A DNA stretch of 64,000 bases from Enterococcus haemoperoxidus ATCC BAA-382 (lineage in GTDB: Bacteria > Bacillota > Bacilli > Lactobacillales > Enterococcaceae): NCBI RefSeq assembly GCF_000407165.1, contig NZ_KE136479.1, forward strand, positions 124,001 to 188,000, written 5' to 3'. The position numbers and the translations under genes are program-made. Shown one piece after another: positions 1-8,966 of this stretch (position 1 is its first letter; the number at the start of each line of letters is the position of its first letter). Under the pieces are notes generated by a model, which saw only the letters and a program-made list of their open reading frames with translations, did not search any database and was not told the origin of the DNA.

Positions 1-54
1 ACAAAAAAAGACTGATAGAATCGTTAAATGGGTAATGTTCTAGTTAGTCAAAAG

Positions 55-172
55 TAGTCTTTGATATTTCAGGGATATAAACAGAGGGTACTTAATAAAA
101 ATAACGTTGATTTATTCTAGGTAAATCAGTTTATTTTTAAGCCCCTGTTTATATCTTTTATTAAAAAGACTA
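55..172. repeat. Long imperfect inverted repeat, intergenic
   Basis: The arms around 74-88 and 142-155 (gatataaacag / ctgtttatatc) and the inner arms around 91-115 and 122-141 pair to form a long, AT-rich hairpin. The outer arms (agtcttt near 55, aaaaagact near 162) extend it. No open frame is seen in 1-267. It could be a bidirectional terminator or one of the palindromic intergenic repeats also seen near 5.8 kb and 13.6 kb. Confidence 0.5.
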
Positions 173-189
173 AGTACATAGACGATATG

Positions 190-226
190 GGCAGTTATTC
201 TTAAAATAGCTGCAGGCCAGTTTTTT
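190..226 (+). terminator. Possible terminator hairpin
   Basis: An imperfect stem gcagttatt / aatagctgc at 191-213 is followed by a run of six T at 221-226. It would end a plus-strand transcript entering from the left. The stem is short and imperfect, so this is a moderate call. Confidence 0.4.
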
Positions 227-267
227 GTAATTCCTTGTATGATAAATAAATATACAGACCACTCAGG

Positions 268-1158
268 TTATTTTTCTTTATAAATATTGGTTTCTATTTC
301 GACGCGACCTCTTTCTAGAAATGCTGGTAAGGCAAGACTTTCTCCCAACATATTTAACGGTTCATCAATGGTAAATCCTGGCGTTAAAGTAGCAAATTCA
401 ACGCGATTACCACCAGGTTCTCTGATGTACAAACTTTTAAAGTACCCACGATGAACTATTTTTTCAATAGTCCACCCTTGATTTTTAGCTCTCTCGTATA
501 AATTCTCCAGTTCATTTTCATCTTTAACGGAAAACGCAACGTGATCCATGCTTCCTCGACCCATTCGTGTTTTTTCAGTTGTTGCTGTTGAGACAAATTG
601 AATAAAGTCAGTTCCATTTAGCTGAATCCGGTTATTGCTAGTTTCCCAACCCAATAATTGAGAGAAAAAATGAGCAGTTTTTTCAGGTTCGGCAACGTGG
701 AATTCAGTCGACAAAAGACCTAAAATCTGTTTGGTCAAAGGAATAGAATTATCCACTTGTCGTTCTTTTTTTAAAGAAGCTTGTTCTACTTCGACTAAAC
801 GAATATTCACATGGTCTTTATCTTTAAAATGAAGTGTATTTTGTTCTTTCGTGAATGAGATGTGTAAGTCGCTTAAACGTTGTTCCCAAAAAAGCAGGCT
901 GCCTTTAGGAATCTTTAATCCGATCGTACTTAAAAAATGACGGTTATCATAGCGATGAGCGAGTGATGGAACCACAAAAAATGTAATAACAGAACCAGGA
1001 GTCCCAGCATAATCTCCATAATAGTAATGAAGCATCTTATGATTATCTTGATTGACTGTTTTTTTTACGAGACGCAATCCGAGAATTTCAGTATAAAAAA
1101 ATTGATTATCTTCAGCAAATCTTGTCAATAATGAAACATGATGAATAGGTGCAAACAT
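268..1158 (-). CDS. VOC-family ring-cleavage dioxygenase-like protein (MhqO/CatE type)
   Basis: This 296-residue protein has two vicinal-oxygen-chelate halves (about 1-125 and 145-290), the usual arrangement of extradiol dioxygenases and the quinone/electrophile-detoxifying MhqO group. His7, His206 and Glu254 are placed like the family's metal triad, and the N-terminal 'HHVSLLTR' plus 'YYGDYAGTPG' segments are typical of this subgroup. The start is well supported: AAAGGAGG lies just upstream of the ATG. It is transcribed alone, divergent from queA, behind a promoter whose -10 abuts a perfect palindrome, so quinone- or thiol-stress regulation is likely. The exact substrate is not readable from sequence; a glyoxalase-like role cannot be excluded. 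Confidence 0.8.
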   Translation of the reverse strand: MFAPIHHVSLLTRFAEDNQFFYTEILGLRLVKKTVNQDNHKMLHYYYGDYAGTPGSVITFFVVPSLAHRYDNRHFLSTIGLKIPKGSLLFWEQRLSDLHISFTKEQNTLHFKDKDHVNIRLVEVEQASLKKERQVDNSIPLTKQILGLLSTEFHVAEPEKTAHFFSQLLGWETSNNRIQLNGTDFIQFVSTATTEKTRMGRGSMDHVAFSVKDENELENLYERAKNQGWTIEKIVHRGYFKSLYIREPGGNRVEFATLTPGFTIDEPLNMLGESLALPAFLERGRVEIETNIYKEK

Positions 1159-1180
1159 TAAATGACCTCCTTTGAAAGCA

Positions 1181-1223
1181 ACTTACTAAAAGTAAGTTTA
1201 TGCTTTTTAAATAACAGTTGCAA
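1181..1223 (-). promoter_or_regulatory. Promoter with overlapping palindromic operator for the dioxygenase gene
   Basis: On the minus strand, TTGCAA (1218-1223) and TAAACT (1195-1200) are separated by 17 bp. A perfect 7-3-7 palindrome, ACTTACTAAAAGTAAGT (1181-1197), covers the start-site side of the -10. This geometry fits repression by a MarR or HxlR/DUF24-type dimer, the kind that controls electrophile-responsive dioxygenases in Bacillus. The regulator is not in this window. Confidence 0.6.
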
Positions 1224-1318
1224 GTATTTTGAATTTTAATAGCGGATTTTCTTCATAGCCAGATAGTGTAAAAGATGGTAGAATAGCCAAGACAAATCAA
1301 GTAGAAAGAGTGACAAAT

Positions 1319-2350
1319 ATGCTTAGTACAGAAGATTTTGATTTTGATTTACCAGAAGAACTAATTGCTCAAACGCCGTTGAAAGATCGAACGAGTTCAA
1401 AGCTTTTAGTATTAAATCGCGAGACAAAAGAAATAGAAGATAAACACTTTCATGAAATCGTTGATGAATTGAATTCTGGCGATGCGTTGGTTATGAACGA
1501 TACGCGAGTATTGCCAGCACGCCTATATGGAGAAAAACCTGAGACAGGTGGACACTTAGAAGTTCTTCTTTTAACGAATACAGAAGGGGATACTTGGGAA
1601 ACCTTAATCAAACCAGCTAAACGTGCGAAAATCGGAACGAAAATCAGTTTTGGTGATGGCCGCTTAACCGCAACAGTTGTTGAAGAATTGGAACATGGCG
1701 GCCGGATTGTAACGTTCAAATACGAAGGGATTTTCTTAGAAATCTTAGAATCACTTGGTGAAATGCCATTACCTCCATACATCAAAGAGCGGTTAGAAGA
1801 TCCTGAACGATATCAAACAGTCTATGCTAAAGAAAATGGCTCTGCAGCGGCTCCTACAGCAGGTTTACACTTTACGCAGGAACTACTTACTAAAATCCAG
1901 TCAAAAGGCGTGAAGCTCGTTTATTTGACCTTACACGTTGGTTTAGGAACATTTAGACCTGTCAGTGTGGACAATATTGCAGAACATGAAATGCATAGCG
2001 AATTTTATCGTTTAACTGAGGAAGCCGCAGTACAACTAAATGACGTTCGGGAAAATGGCGGTAAAATCGTTGCAGTAGGAACAACCTCGATTCGTACGCT
2101 AGAAACAATTGGAACAAAATTTGACGGACAAATCAAAGCAGATAGCGGCTGGACGGACATTTTTATTACACCGGGTTATGAGTTTAAAGTTGTACAAGCT
2201 TTTTCTACTAATTTCCATTTACCTAAATCGACATTAGTAATGCTAGTCAGTGCATTTGCTGGTAGAGATTTGACACTTTCGGCCTATCAACATGCAATTG
2301 ATGAACGCTATCGCTTCTTTAGCTTTGGCGATGCGATGTTTGTAAAATAA
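1319..2350 (+). CDS. queA: S-adenosylmethionine:tRNA ribosyltransferase-isomerase QueA
   Basis: QueA transfers and isomerises the ribosyl group of SAM onto preQ1 in the tRNA wobble position, making epoxyqueuosine. The protein (343 residues) starts '[18 protein letters not shown]', matches the family along its whole length and keeps signatures such as 'RVLPARLYG', 'PLPPYI', 'APTAGLHFT' and 'HVGLGTF'. A GTG at 1310 is also in frame, but the family start is the ATG at 1319, so I used that. QueH, which reduces epoxyqueuosine to queuosine, is at 58.7 kb in this same window. A large hairpin follows the stop codon. Confidence 0.96.
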   Translation: MLSTEDFDFDLPEELIAQTPLKDRTSSKLLVLNRETKEIEDKHFHEIVDELNSGDALVMNDTRVLPARLYGEKPETGGHLEVLLLTNTEGDTWETLIKPAKRAKIGTKISFGDGRLTATVVEELEHGGRIVTFKYEGIFLEILESLGEMPLPPYIKERLEDPERYQTVYAKENGSAAAPTAGLHFTQELLTKIQSKGVKLVYLTLHVGLGTFRPVSVDNIAEHEMHSEFYRLTEEAAVQLNDVRENGGKIVAVGTTSIRTLETIGTKFDGQIKADSGWTDIFITPGYEFKVVQAFSTNFHLPKSTLVMLVSAFAGRDLTLSAYQHAIDERYRFFSFGDAMFVK

Positions 2351-2357
2351 AAGATAA

Positions 2358-2472
2358 GAAAAAACTCATTTAGTTTCTAACTGAGCCAGATAAGAAAGAA
2401 CAACGCTGCGTGCTTTGCAGAGTATATCTATCTTCTAAGGCCTAGTTAAAGACAAAATGAGTTTTTACTTTT
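2358..2472. terminator. Large imperfect hairpin between convergent genes
   Basis: The arm aaaaactcattt (2360-2371) plus 'agtttctaact' pairs with 'tagttaaagac' and 'aaatgagttttt' near 2443-2466, followed by T-rich sequence. An inner ctgc/gcag stem sits near 2406-2420. The stem of roughly 110 nt lies between queA and the convergent spx-like gene, so it probably ends both; its size also resembles intergenic palindromic repeats. Confidence 0.65.
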
Positions 2473-2493
2473 TTAGATTCGAGGTAGTAACAG

Positions 2494-2892
2494 TTATAAG
2501 CCACTTAAAAGTAATGTTTGGGATAATTCTCTTTTACGGACTGATCTTGGTAAGAAGCAACGAATTTCATCTTCATTAAAACCAATCTGTAATCTTTTTT
2601 CATCAATCATAATTGGTCGGCGTAGTAATCCTGGATTATCTTTGACCAACTCCAATAATACATGCAACGGTAGTTCGTTAATATCTGTATCTAATTTTTG
2701 GAAGACTTTAGAACGAATTGAAATAATATCCTCAGTGCCTTCTTCAGTAAGAATTAATATATTTTTAAGTTCATCTAATGTAATAGGAGTAGTGCCAAAA
2801 TTCTTTTCTTCAAATGGAATATCATGATCGATCAGCCATCTCCGTGCTTTTCTACATGATGTACAGCTATTTGTCGTGTATAATTTTAACAT
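2494..2892 (-). CDS. Spx-family transcriptional regulator (Spx paralogue)
   Basis: Spx proteins bind the alpha subunit of RNA polymerase and redirect transcription under thiol stress. This one is 132 residues, the normal Spx length, with the redox switch Cys10-x-x-Cys13 ('CTSCRKARRWL') and the family core 'IISIRSKVFQKL', 'DNPGLLRRPIMIDEKRLQIG' and 'NEDEIRCFLP'. The frame is open 11 codons further upstream, but AAAGGATC sits correctly for the ATG at 2892, giving the family N-terminus 'MLKLYTT'. Enterococci usually carry a canonical Spx plus one or more paralogues; I cannot tell which this is, so no symbol is given. Confidence 0.9.
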   Translation of the reverse strand: MLKLYTTNSCTSCRKARRWLIDHDIPFEEKNFGTTPITLDELKNILILTEEGTEDIISIRSKVFQKLDTDINELPLHVLLELVKDNPGLLRRPIMIDEKRLQIGFNEDEIRCFLPRSVRKRELSQTLLLSGL

Positions 2893-2939
2893 GTTTTTCA
2901 GATCCTTTCGAAAATATTGGTACATACCTCTTAATGACT

Positions 2940-2968
2940 ATAATATACGAAAAGTAATAAATTCACAA
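2940..2968 (-). promoter_or_regulatory. Promoter of the spx-like gene
   Basis: On the minus strand, TTGTGA (2963-2968) and TATTAT (2940-2945) have 17-bp spacing and lie about 50 bp upstream of the chosen start. The rest of 2970-3220 is AT-rich with no credible gene. Confidence 0.6.
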
Positions 2969-3223
2969 AATAAATGCTTACAAAATAGCTGTTTATTGCT
3001 AACAAAAGATACAAATAACTGTATATTCACAAACGTTTGTTATTTATTTCAGATAAACTGTAATGTTAGGTACGATGTTTGGAAATTCGATCTGTTATGT
3101 AACGTTTTTTGTGCTACGTTCATTTTTTCTCGAATAAATAGAAGCGTTTACAAGTTTTTAGCAGAAGAGAGTATTTATTTTGAAACCTATTACAGATATT
3201 GTTTATTTTTCTAGAATAAACAG

Positions 3224-3254
3224 TTGACTGTAGGTTGACCCTATAGTTTATGCT
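3224..3254 (+). promoter_or_regulatory. MerR-type promoter/operator with 19-bp spacer
   Basis: TTGACT (3224-3229) and TATGCT (3249-3254) are separated by 19 bp. The spacer holds an imperfect dyad, ctgtagg-ttg-accctatag. An over-long spacer carrying a dyad is the hallmark of promoters that MerR-family activators untwist. It precedes the broken merR-like gene, so the locus was probably autoregulated. Confidence 0.7.
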
Positions 3255-3339
3255 AGCGGAAGAGTAAAATAGAAATAACGTAAAAGGTAGTCGGTCTTTT
3301 TTTGGGGTCAGAAAATATGCACTTTAGGAGGAGAGTAAA

Positions 3340-4106
3340 ATAGAATCGTATTTAACTATGGGACAATTAGCTGAACTAATGGCTATTTCCAAACATCAAA
3401 TTCGTTATAACGAGGAGAAAGGTTTATTTTCACCAGCATTTATAGACGACAATGGATATCATAAATATGGAATGGATCAAGTTTATCAGCTTGCAAATAT
3501 TCTTTTGTTGAGAAACTTAGGCGTATCGACAGCTCAAATTGATCAATTTATGAATAATAAGGATAATGTTTGGGCTGAAAGAACGCTGAAAGAACGCTGA
3601 AAGAAACACTAGAAGCGACAGAAGAAAAAATTCAACAACTAGTTTCTGCAAAAAATAAAATTGAAAACTTATTACCAGAAATTGAACAAAAAGAAGAAAC
3701 ATACATCCAGTTTCCTGAAAGAAAATTAAGTAAAGTCTATTCTTATTCGCTGATGGATTCTTTAAATGTCAGAGACTTTTTTAAAGCTATAAAGAAAAGT
3801 CAAAAAAATCATGAACTATGTTTGGAATCGTTCTATTATCTGTTTAATGATCAGCAAGTAGAGGTGTATGTCAAAGAGGAGTCCTCAACGGAAAAACACT
3901 TACCGGCAGGTGATTATTTCGTAAAAAGAGTTTGGATAAAAGAAGAACATGAACTGTTAGCTGCAATAGAAAAGTTTAGCCAAGAAATAGAGCAACCTTT
4001 TTTTAAAACAGCAGAAATCATTGTTAAAGAAGCTGCATATTCTTCGATCTTAATGAACAATAAAGTCTTATACGAGCTACAGTATTTTATTTCTCTGGAA
4101 GGATGA
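3340..4106 (+). pseudogene. MerR-family regulator, frameshifted by an 11-bp tandem duplication and with an ATA start
   Basis: The N-terminal MerR winged-helix is clear ('TMGQLAELMAISKHQIRYNEEKGL', read in two parts: 'MGQLAELMAISKHQIRY' then 'NEEKGL'), followed by a coiled coil and an effector domain of about 120 residues. Two lesions are visible. The ribosome site AGGAGGAG (3326-3333) is correctly placed for a codon at 3340 that reads ATA, not ATG. At 3580-3605 the unit cgctgaaagaa is duplicated, throwing the frame to an early stop at 3600; removing one 11-bp unit restores 'AERTLKETLEAT' and reading to 4106. The remaining ATG at 3358 is too far from the ribosome site. The ligand is unknown. 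The two genes behind it are probably its former targets. Confidence 0.8.
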
Positions 4107-4113
4107 GGTCTGT

Positions 4114-4725
4114 TTGAAAAGAAAAATAACTATAGTTGATCGTGATCAATTAAGTGAGTGCGAAAAAAGAGGCGTCTTCCGTTTGCTTTTGACTTCTTTT
4201 TCCGCTAAGTTTGCAAGCAACCGTTTGACATTGAAGGAAAAGGTTGATATTTTACTTTATCTTGAACAACATTATGCTTCTCAGAAAAAGTCGCCAGTTG
4301 ATTATATTGTAAAAGATCAAGATGAAATTATTGGTGTTCTAACAATTTCAGAAAAAACAATGGACTCAAGAAAAAAGAACTACCCGTTTGAATTGTCCAA
4401 AAAGTATGGTTTTTTGCCTATTTTTAAATATCTGCTGATGTTGAGTGCTCTTGAATACTCTCCGCAAGATAAAGAACAGTACATTGAAAATGTTGCTGTT
4501 CATGAAAGATATCAAAGACAAGGAATTGCTAAATTTCTGATTTTAGCGGCGCAAGCCGAAGTAAAAACGGGTGGTAAATTGTCTTTAATCGTTTCTGCTA
4601 ACAATCAACAGGCAGTGGGATTGTATTTAAAGTATGGCTTTTCAATTGTTAAAAAACAGAGAGTCCTTATTTTAAGATTTTTAGCAAATGAACCTAATTG
4701 GCTTTTTATGGAATGGAGTAGGTAA
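4114..4725 (+). CDS. GNAT-family N-acetyltransferase
   Basis: This 203-residue protein has the acetyl-CoA binding signature Q-R-Q-G-I-A in 'NVAVHERYQRQGIAKFLI' and a C-terminal 'NNQQAVGLYLKYGF', which together define the GNAT fold. The start is TTG at 4114, just after GGATGAGG, seven bases behind the end of the broken MerR gene. It is followed at once by the hydrolase gene. The acceptor substrate is unknown. Sitting between a MerR regulator and a secreted hydrolase, it fits a small stress or detoxification operon, but that is inference. Confidence 0.85.
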   Translation: MKRKITIVDRDQLSECEKRGVFRLLLTSFSAKFASNRLTLKEKVDILLYLEQHYASQKKSPVDYIVKDQDEIIGVLTISEKTMDSRKKNYPFELSKKYGFLPIFKYLLMLSALEYSPQDKEQYIENVAVHERYQRQGIAKFLILAAQAEVKTGGKLSLIVSANNQQAVGLYLKYGFSIVKKQRVLILRFLANEPNWLFMEWSR

Positions 4726-4726
4726 T

Positions 4727-5731
4727 ATGAACTTGATGAAAAAGAGCATGCTTTTTTTGCTAAGTTTGAGTATTATTTTTGGTGCTTTTATTTGGTATGA
4801 ACACAGCTATGAGATGGAGGAAATGAGCCAGTGGATTCCAACCTCTAAAGGTAAATTGTCTGCTGTATTGACAAAACCAGTAGGGACTCGATCTAAAGGC
4901 ATTGTTGTACTCGTTCACGGAGATGCGCCAGTGGATGCGACTAACGAGGGTGGGTATAGACCAATGATGGAGCAATTTGCTAAAGCAGGTTTCACCACAA
5001 TCTCTTGGGCGAAACCTGGGGTTGCTGGTTCTACTGGGAATTGGCTCAATCAATCTATGCAAGATCGAGCAGATGAAGTAACAGAAGTCATTCAATGGGC
5101 ACTGAAGCAGCCCAAATTAAATACAGAAAAAATTATGTTGTGGGGAGTAAGTCAAGGTGGGTGGGTCGTGCCAAAAGTGGCAAGTCAAAAGAAAGTACCT
5201 ATTTCTAAAGTGATGTTGGTTTCCCCAGCAGTTAATTGGTTGAGTCAAAACACTTATTATACGATACAAAAATTAAAACAGAAAGGTCAAAAGCCAGAAC
5301 AAATCAACGAAGCACTGGATAGAGAAGCAAAGAGTATCGACTTGTTGAAAAAGGATATTTCTTATAAGGAATATTTAGCAAAAACACCAGAACAACAGCC
5401 AATGTCAAAAGATCGCTGGGAATTTGTAAAAAAAAACTTAGACTCAGATGTTCGCCTAGATTTGGAAAATAGTGATATTCCTGTCGATTTATTCCTTGGG
5501 GATCATGATCAAAATGTTGATACTGAAGAGACTGAAAAAACGTATTCAAAAATAATCCCGAACGAATTACTGACAGTTTTTAAGATAAAAAATACTGCTC
5601 ACAGTATGATTTATTCAAATATTGCGCAGTCTGAGTTTTTTACTGCTGTAGCTTATCTATTGGCACCTAAAGATTTTTTGATTAATAAAGATTTTTTACG
5701 GCAGTGCTATTTATCTGTTGGGGGAGATTGA
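4727..5731 (+). CDS. Membrane-anchored alpha/beta hydrolase
   Basis: The 334-residue protein has an N-terminal hydrophobic segment (about 5-22), suggesting export with a membrane anchor, then an alpha/beta hydrolase fold. 'VLVHGD' forms the oxyanion region; the nucleophile is Ser142 in G-V-S-Q-G-G, the acid is Asp259 or Asp261 in 'LGDHDQN', and the base is His292 in 'NTAHSM'. The frame is open further upstream, overlapping the acetyltransferase, but the ATG at 4727 directly follows its TAA and has GGAGTAGG in front. It is probably an esterase or acyl peptidase; the substrate is unknown. Confidence 0.85.
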   Translation: MNLMKKSMLFLLSLSIIFGAFIWYEHSYEMEEMSQWIPTSKGKLSAVLTKPVGTRSKGIVVLVHGDAPVDATNEGGYRPMMEQFAKAGFTTISWAKPGVAGSTGNWLNQSMQDRADEVTEVIQWALKQPKLNTEKIMLWGVSQGGWVVPKVASQKKVPISKVMLVSPAVNWLSQNTYYTIQKLKQKGQKPEQINEALDREAKSIDLLKKDISYKEYLAKTPEQQPMSKDRWEFVKKNLDSDVRLDLENSDIPVDLFLGDHDQNVDTEETEKTYSKIIPNELLTVFKIKNTAHSMIYSNIAQSEFFTAVAYLLAPKDFLINKDFLRQCYLSVGGD

Positions 5732-5746
5732 GAAACTAAAGAACAG

Positions 5747-5890
5747 TTTTGTTTCGCGCTCTAAATCCGAATAAACGGCGAGAAAAAAGCAACTCCTTCG
5801 GAAATAAGCTGAAATTCACAAAAATTTGAAAAGCAATTTTCGTGAATTCCCTCTTATCTCTCGGAGCTAAACGCTTTTGTCTTAGCCTCA
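5747..5890. repeat. Imperfect palindromic intergenic repeat
   Basis: The arms 'ctccttcggaaataag' and 'cttatctctcggag' and the inner arms 'gaaattcacaaaaa' and 'ttttcgtgaattcc' fold into a long hairpin between the hydrolase gene and lanM. Its layout matches the three tandem palindromes at 13508-13869. This resembles the small palindromic repeats described in E. faecalis (recalled as EFAR; not checked). A second small hairpin (aaaaatagga / tcctacttttt, about 5917-5945) lies closer to lanM and could be a weak terminator. Confidence 0.6.
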
Positions 5891-5990
5891 TTTTTTTATG
5901 AATATAGTCAAAATAAAAATAGGATAGTATTTTTCCTACTTTTTTATTATTATTATAAAGAAGACAGAGGATTCTAAAGGAGAGGAAACA

Positions 5991-8885
5991 ATGATTGAAG
6001 AGTTGACATATAGCTATGCTACAACAATATTAGAAAGAATTCAGTGTTGGAAGGATTTAAATGTAGAAGCAAACGATTATTTAAAGCAATGGCAATCACG
6101 TAAAAGCTTATTAAATAGTACTGATTACGATAAAATGCTTCATCAATATCATTTAGACAAGAAAATCTTTAGTAGAGGATTGTTGCCTTTTACAGAAGAG
6201 AGAGCGCAGTTATTATTACCAAAGGTGGAAAAAAGCGAGTGGTTTGAGTTACACAGACAGTTATTTATAGATGAAATACCCATAAAAGAAATGACTTTAA
6301 CCGCTGCATTGCGATTTCACTTGGCTTTTTACGAGAAACATATCCAACAACTTTTACAAAAGTTTCCTTTGATTCAGGTATCTGAAAAAGTAATTTCAGA
6401 GCTAATTGACCAACTGTCAGATGATTTCTTTTTTATTGCCCAAAAGACATTAGTTTGGGATGTTCATCAGATGATTGAAGAATATCAATTGCAGGCGGAA
6501 TCGAAAGAAGAAGAGTTCACTAACTATATCAAGGAATTTCTTGGTGATAAACAAAGGACCTATCTTTTTTATGCAGAATATCCCACACTTGCTAGGTTGC
6601 TTGCTGTTAGATTGGCATTTGCTTGTGAAATGATCGAAGAGTTTTTTGCTGACTTGAACAATTCTACTGAACAATTGGTAAAAAAATTTTCTGTCTCAAT
6701 ACCAATGGAGCTTACAGAAATCGTACTTGGACAAGGAGATAGCCATGATCGCGGTAAAACAGTGATACAATTTCAGATAGATGAAAAGCCCTTGATTTTT
6801 AAATTTAAGAACCTAGAGATAGGGGAGCGTTTTAATGATTTATTGACCTATATCGAAGCGTTAAACCCAACATTATCTTTTTATAAAATCAAACGATTCG
6901 TTCAATCTACCTTCACGATTGAGGAAAAAGTTCCTTATCAGGAATGTAAAGTGGAAAGCGAGGTCATTGATTTTTATCAAAATTATGGTCAGCTGTTAGC
7001 AATCGTCTATTGGTTAGGGGCGACGGATCTGCACATGGAGAACTTGATTGCCAATGCTCAATATCCTGTGTTGATCGATGTAGAAACATTGATTCGACCT
7101 GAAATGTTTAAATTGACCAACAAATTATCTAGACAAACTCGAATAGAAAAACACTCTGTAATCGTTGCAGGCTTGTTGCCACAAAAAAAACAATGGAAAC
7201 GAGATCTTGAGATGGATGCATTGTCTGGTACCAAGCAAAAATTACCTAAAAAGGTTAGAAGGTTAAGGAATGATCGCTCCAGCGATATTGCGTTTCAGCT
7301 AGAAGAAGCGTATATGGATGGCGCCCAAAATATTCCACGTTTAGATGGAAAAGAAGTTGACTATCTAGTTTATCGCGATGTGATCCAGAGAGCATTTAAA
7401 GAAATGAATCAGCTATTATTAGAAAATAAATCTGAATTTATTGAGAAAGTCAAAGTACTATTTTCAGACACAACAATTCGATTGATATACAGGGATACGC
7501 AAGACTACGGGAATTTGTTGAATTTTACCTTGCATACAGATTGTATGTCTAATTACATTGAACGAGAAAAGATTATTGAAAACTTGTGGGCCAGTCCAAT
7601 CATTCCAGAGGTGCTGATCCCTTTTGAAGTGCAAGCGATGTTGGATCACGATATACCGTTGGTTACAGCAAATACCTCTTTAACCAATGCCTATACTAAT
7701 GGTCATGAACTGAGTGACTTGTTAGAGAAAACGCCATTGCAAGATACGGTGGATCATATGGAGCAAATAACAGATAAAACCAGCCATTTTTCTTATCTTT
7801 TATTAAAAGAAAGCTTAGGGACTTTAGCGTATAGTCCGCAAGAAATAACGATTTCAATGAAAAATAGTTCCATTGAAGAACCTCTATTACAAAAAGCTGC
7901 TGATATTGGTGATAAAATCATTGATCAGATTGTAGTAGATAAAGAAAATAGTGAAGTTGATTGGCTCTCTATTGTTCCTGCATCAGATGGCGAGGTTGAG
8001 ATTGCTTATCCAGGTATGGATCTTTATGAAGGCGTGGCAGGTGTTTATCTCTTTTTTGTTTATTTGAATCATTTTGTGCCTAAAGATAGTTACCAAGACG
8101 TGATCACTATTTTAGAGAAAGAAATTTTTCTAACTGAGGATGGGAATAATACCTATGAAAGTGGATTTTTTGATGAAGGGATGCGGCTGACAGTTGCTTT
8201 TTATGTAACTAGATTACTCAATGATCCTAAACATCATTCCTATATGGAAAAAAGCTTGAAAACATTAAGAACATTTCAAATAGCAGCAGAGAACCAAACG
8301 AATGAATGGATTTATGGTAAAGCAAGTTTACTCGCAGTTTTAGCAGCTATCTATCAAACATACCCTAGCAAGGAAGCTTATGCTGGGCTTTTACACTATG
8401 CACAAGCAGTGACCTGTCAAGAAATGACTGATAATAGTTTTGCTCATGGCTATGCTGGCGTATGCTATGGCCTAAGTAAAGCAGACCAAATTCTTAAAGA
8501 AGTGGAAATCCAAGAAAAACTTGAGTGGTATCAAGCAAAATTTGAAAGCAATCTTAAAAAGAATGAAAAAATAAATGATTCTTGGTGTAAAGGGAGAACT
8601 GGAATCAAAGAAGTTTGTCAATTGTTACAGCTTACTTTTGCTGATGAGCTGTCTAAAAAAATAGAAGAGCAATATTCAGAAGACGCTTGTCTTTGTCATG
8701 GGATTTATGGGAATAAAGATGATTATTTAAATGATATTAATTTATTAATACGCGATGTTATTAAACTGAAGTCTGATCCAGCAAGTGTTCCTGTTGGCCT
8801 TTTTTGTGGCTTAGCTGGAGTTGGTTATCAAGTATTGAGGGCATACGAACCGTGCATTGTTCAATCCTTGTTATTTATTAAGTGA
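5991..8885 (+). CDS. Class II lanthipeptide synthetase LanM
   Basis: LanM enzymes phosphorylate and eliminate Ser/Thr in a precursor and then close thioether rings. The 964-residue length is normal. The N-terminal dehydratase domain (about 80-620) keeps 'GDSHDRGKTV' and the kinase-like 'GATDLHMENLIA...LIDVETL' region (Asp346, His348, Glu350). The C-terminal LanC-like cyclase (about 660-955) keeps all three zinc ligands: Cys866 in 'SWCKGRTG' and Cys902-His903 in 'CLCHGIYG', plus 'AHGYAGVCYG'. AAAGGAGAGG precedes the ATG. A tiny precursor gene follows. No transporter/protease LanT, second LanM or recognisable immunity gene is nearby, so export must use something encoded elsewhere. Confidence 0.95.
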   Translation: MIEELTYSYATTILERIQCWKDLNVEANDYLKQWQSRKSLLNSTDYDKMLHQYHLDKKIFSRGLLPFTEERAQLLLPKVEKSEWFELHRQLFIDEIPIKEMTLTAALRFHLAFYEKHIQQLLQKFPLIQVSEKVISELIDQLSDDFFFIAQKTLVWDVHQMIEEYQLQAESKEEEFTNYIKEFLGDKQRTYLFYAEYPTLARLLAVRLAFACEMIEEFFADLNNSTEQLVKKFSVSIPMELTEIVLGQGDSHDRGKTVIQFQIDEKPLIFKFKNLEIGERFNDLLTYIEALNPTLSFYKIKRFVQSTFTIEEKVPYQECKVESEVIDFYQNYGQLLAIVYWLGATDLHMENLIANAQYPVLIDVETLIRPEMFKLTNKLSRQTRIEKHSVIVAGLLPQKKQWKRDLEMDALSGTKQKLPKKVRRLRNDRSSDIAFQLEEAYMDGAQNIPRLDGKEVDYLVYRDVIQRAFKEMNQLLLENKSEFIEKVKVLFSDTTIRLIYRDTQDYGNLLNFTLHTDCMSNYIEREKIIENLWASPIIPEVLIPFEVQAMLDHDIPLVTANTSLTNAYTNGHELSDLLEKTPLQDTVDHMEQITDKTSHFSYLLLKESLGTLAYSPQEITISMKNSSIEEPLLQKAADIGDKIIDQIVVDKENSEVDWLSIVPASDGEVEIAYPGMDLYEGVAGVYLFFVYLNHFVPKDSYQDVITILEKEIFLTEDGNNTYESGFFDEGMRLTVAFYVTRLLNDPKHHSYMEKSLKTLRTFQIAAENQTNEWIYGKASLLAVLAAIYQTYPSKEAYAGLLHYAQAVTCQEMTDNSFAHGYAGVCYGLSKADQILKEVEIQEKLEWYQAKFESNLKKNEKINDSWCKGRTGIKEVCQLLQLTFADELSKKIEEQYSEDACLCHGIYGNKDDYLNDINLLIRDVIKLKSDPASVPVGLFCGLAGVGYQVLRAYEPCIVQSLLFIK

Positions 8886-8904
8886 CACAATCTGAAAAAA
8901 GAAC

Positions 8905-8933
8905 TTTACTTATCTCGAGGAACGGATTATAAT
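8905..8933 (+). promoter_or_regulatory. Promoter of the lanthipeptide precursor gene
   Basis: TTTACT (8905-8910) and a perfect TATAAT (8928-8933) have the ideal 17-bp spacing, between the lanM stop and the precursor gene. The precursor can therefore be made in excess of the synthetase, as expected for substrate and enzyme. Confidence 0.8.
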
Positions 8934-8966
8934 CTAAGTATTAACGCAAGGGGGAGAAATATTATC

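Noticed and set aside
2876..3214. 112-residue plus-strand ORF overlapping the spx-like start
   Set aside because: AT-rich composition, no ribosome site, overlaps the spx promoter and coding start, and no recognisable motif.
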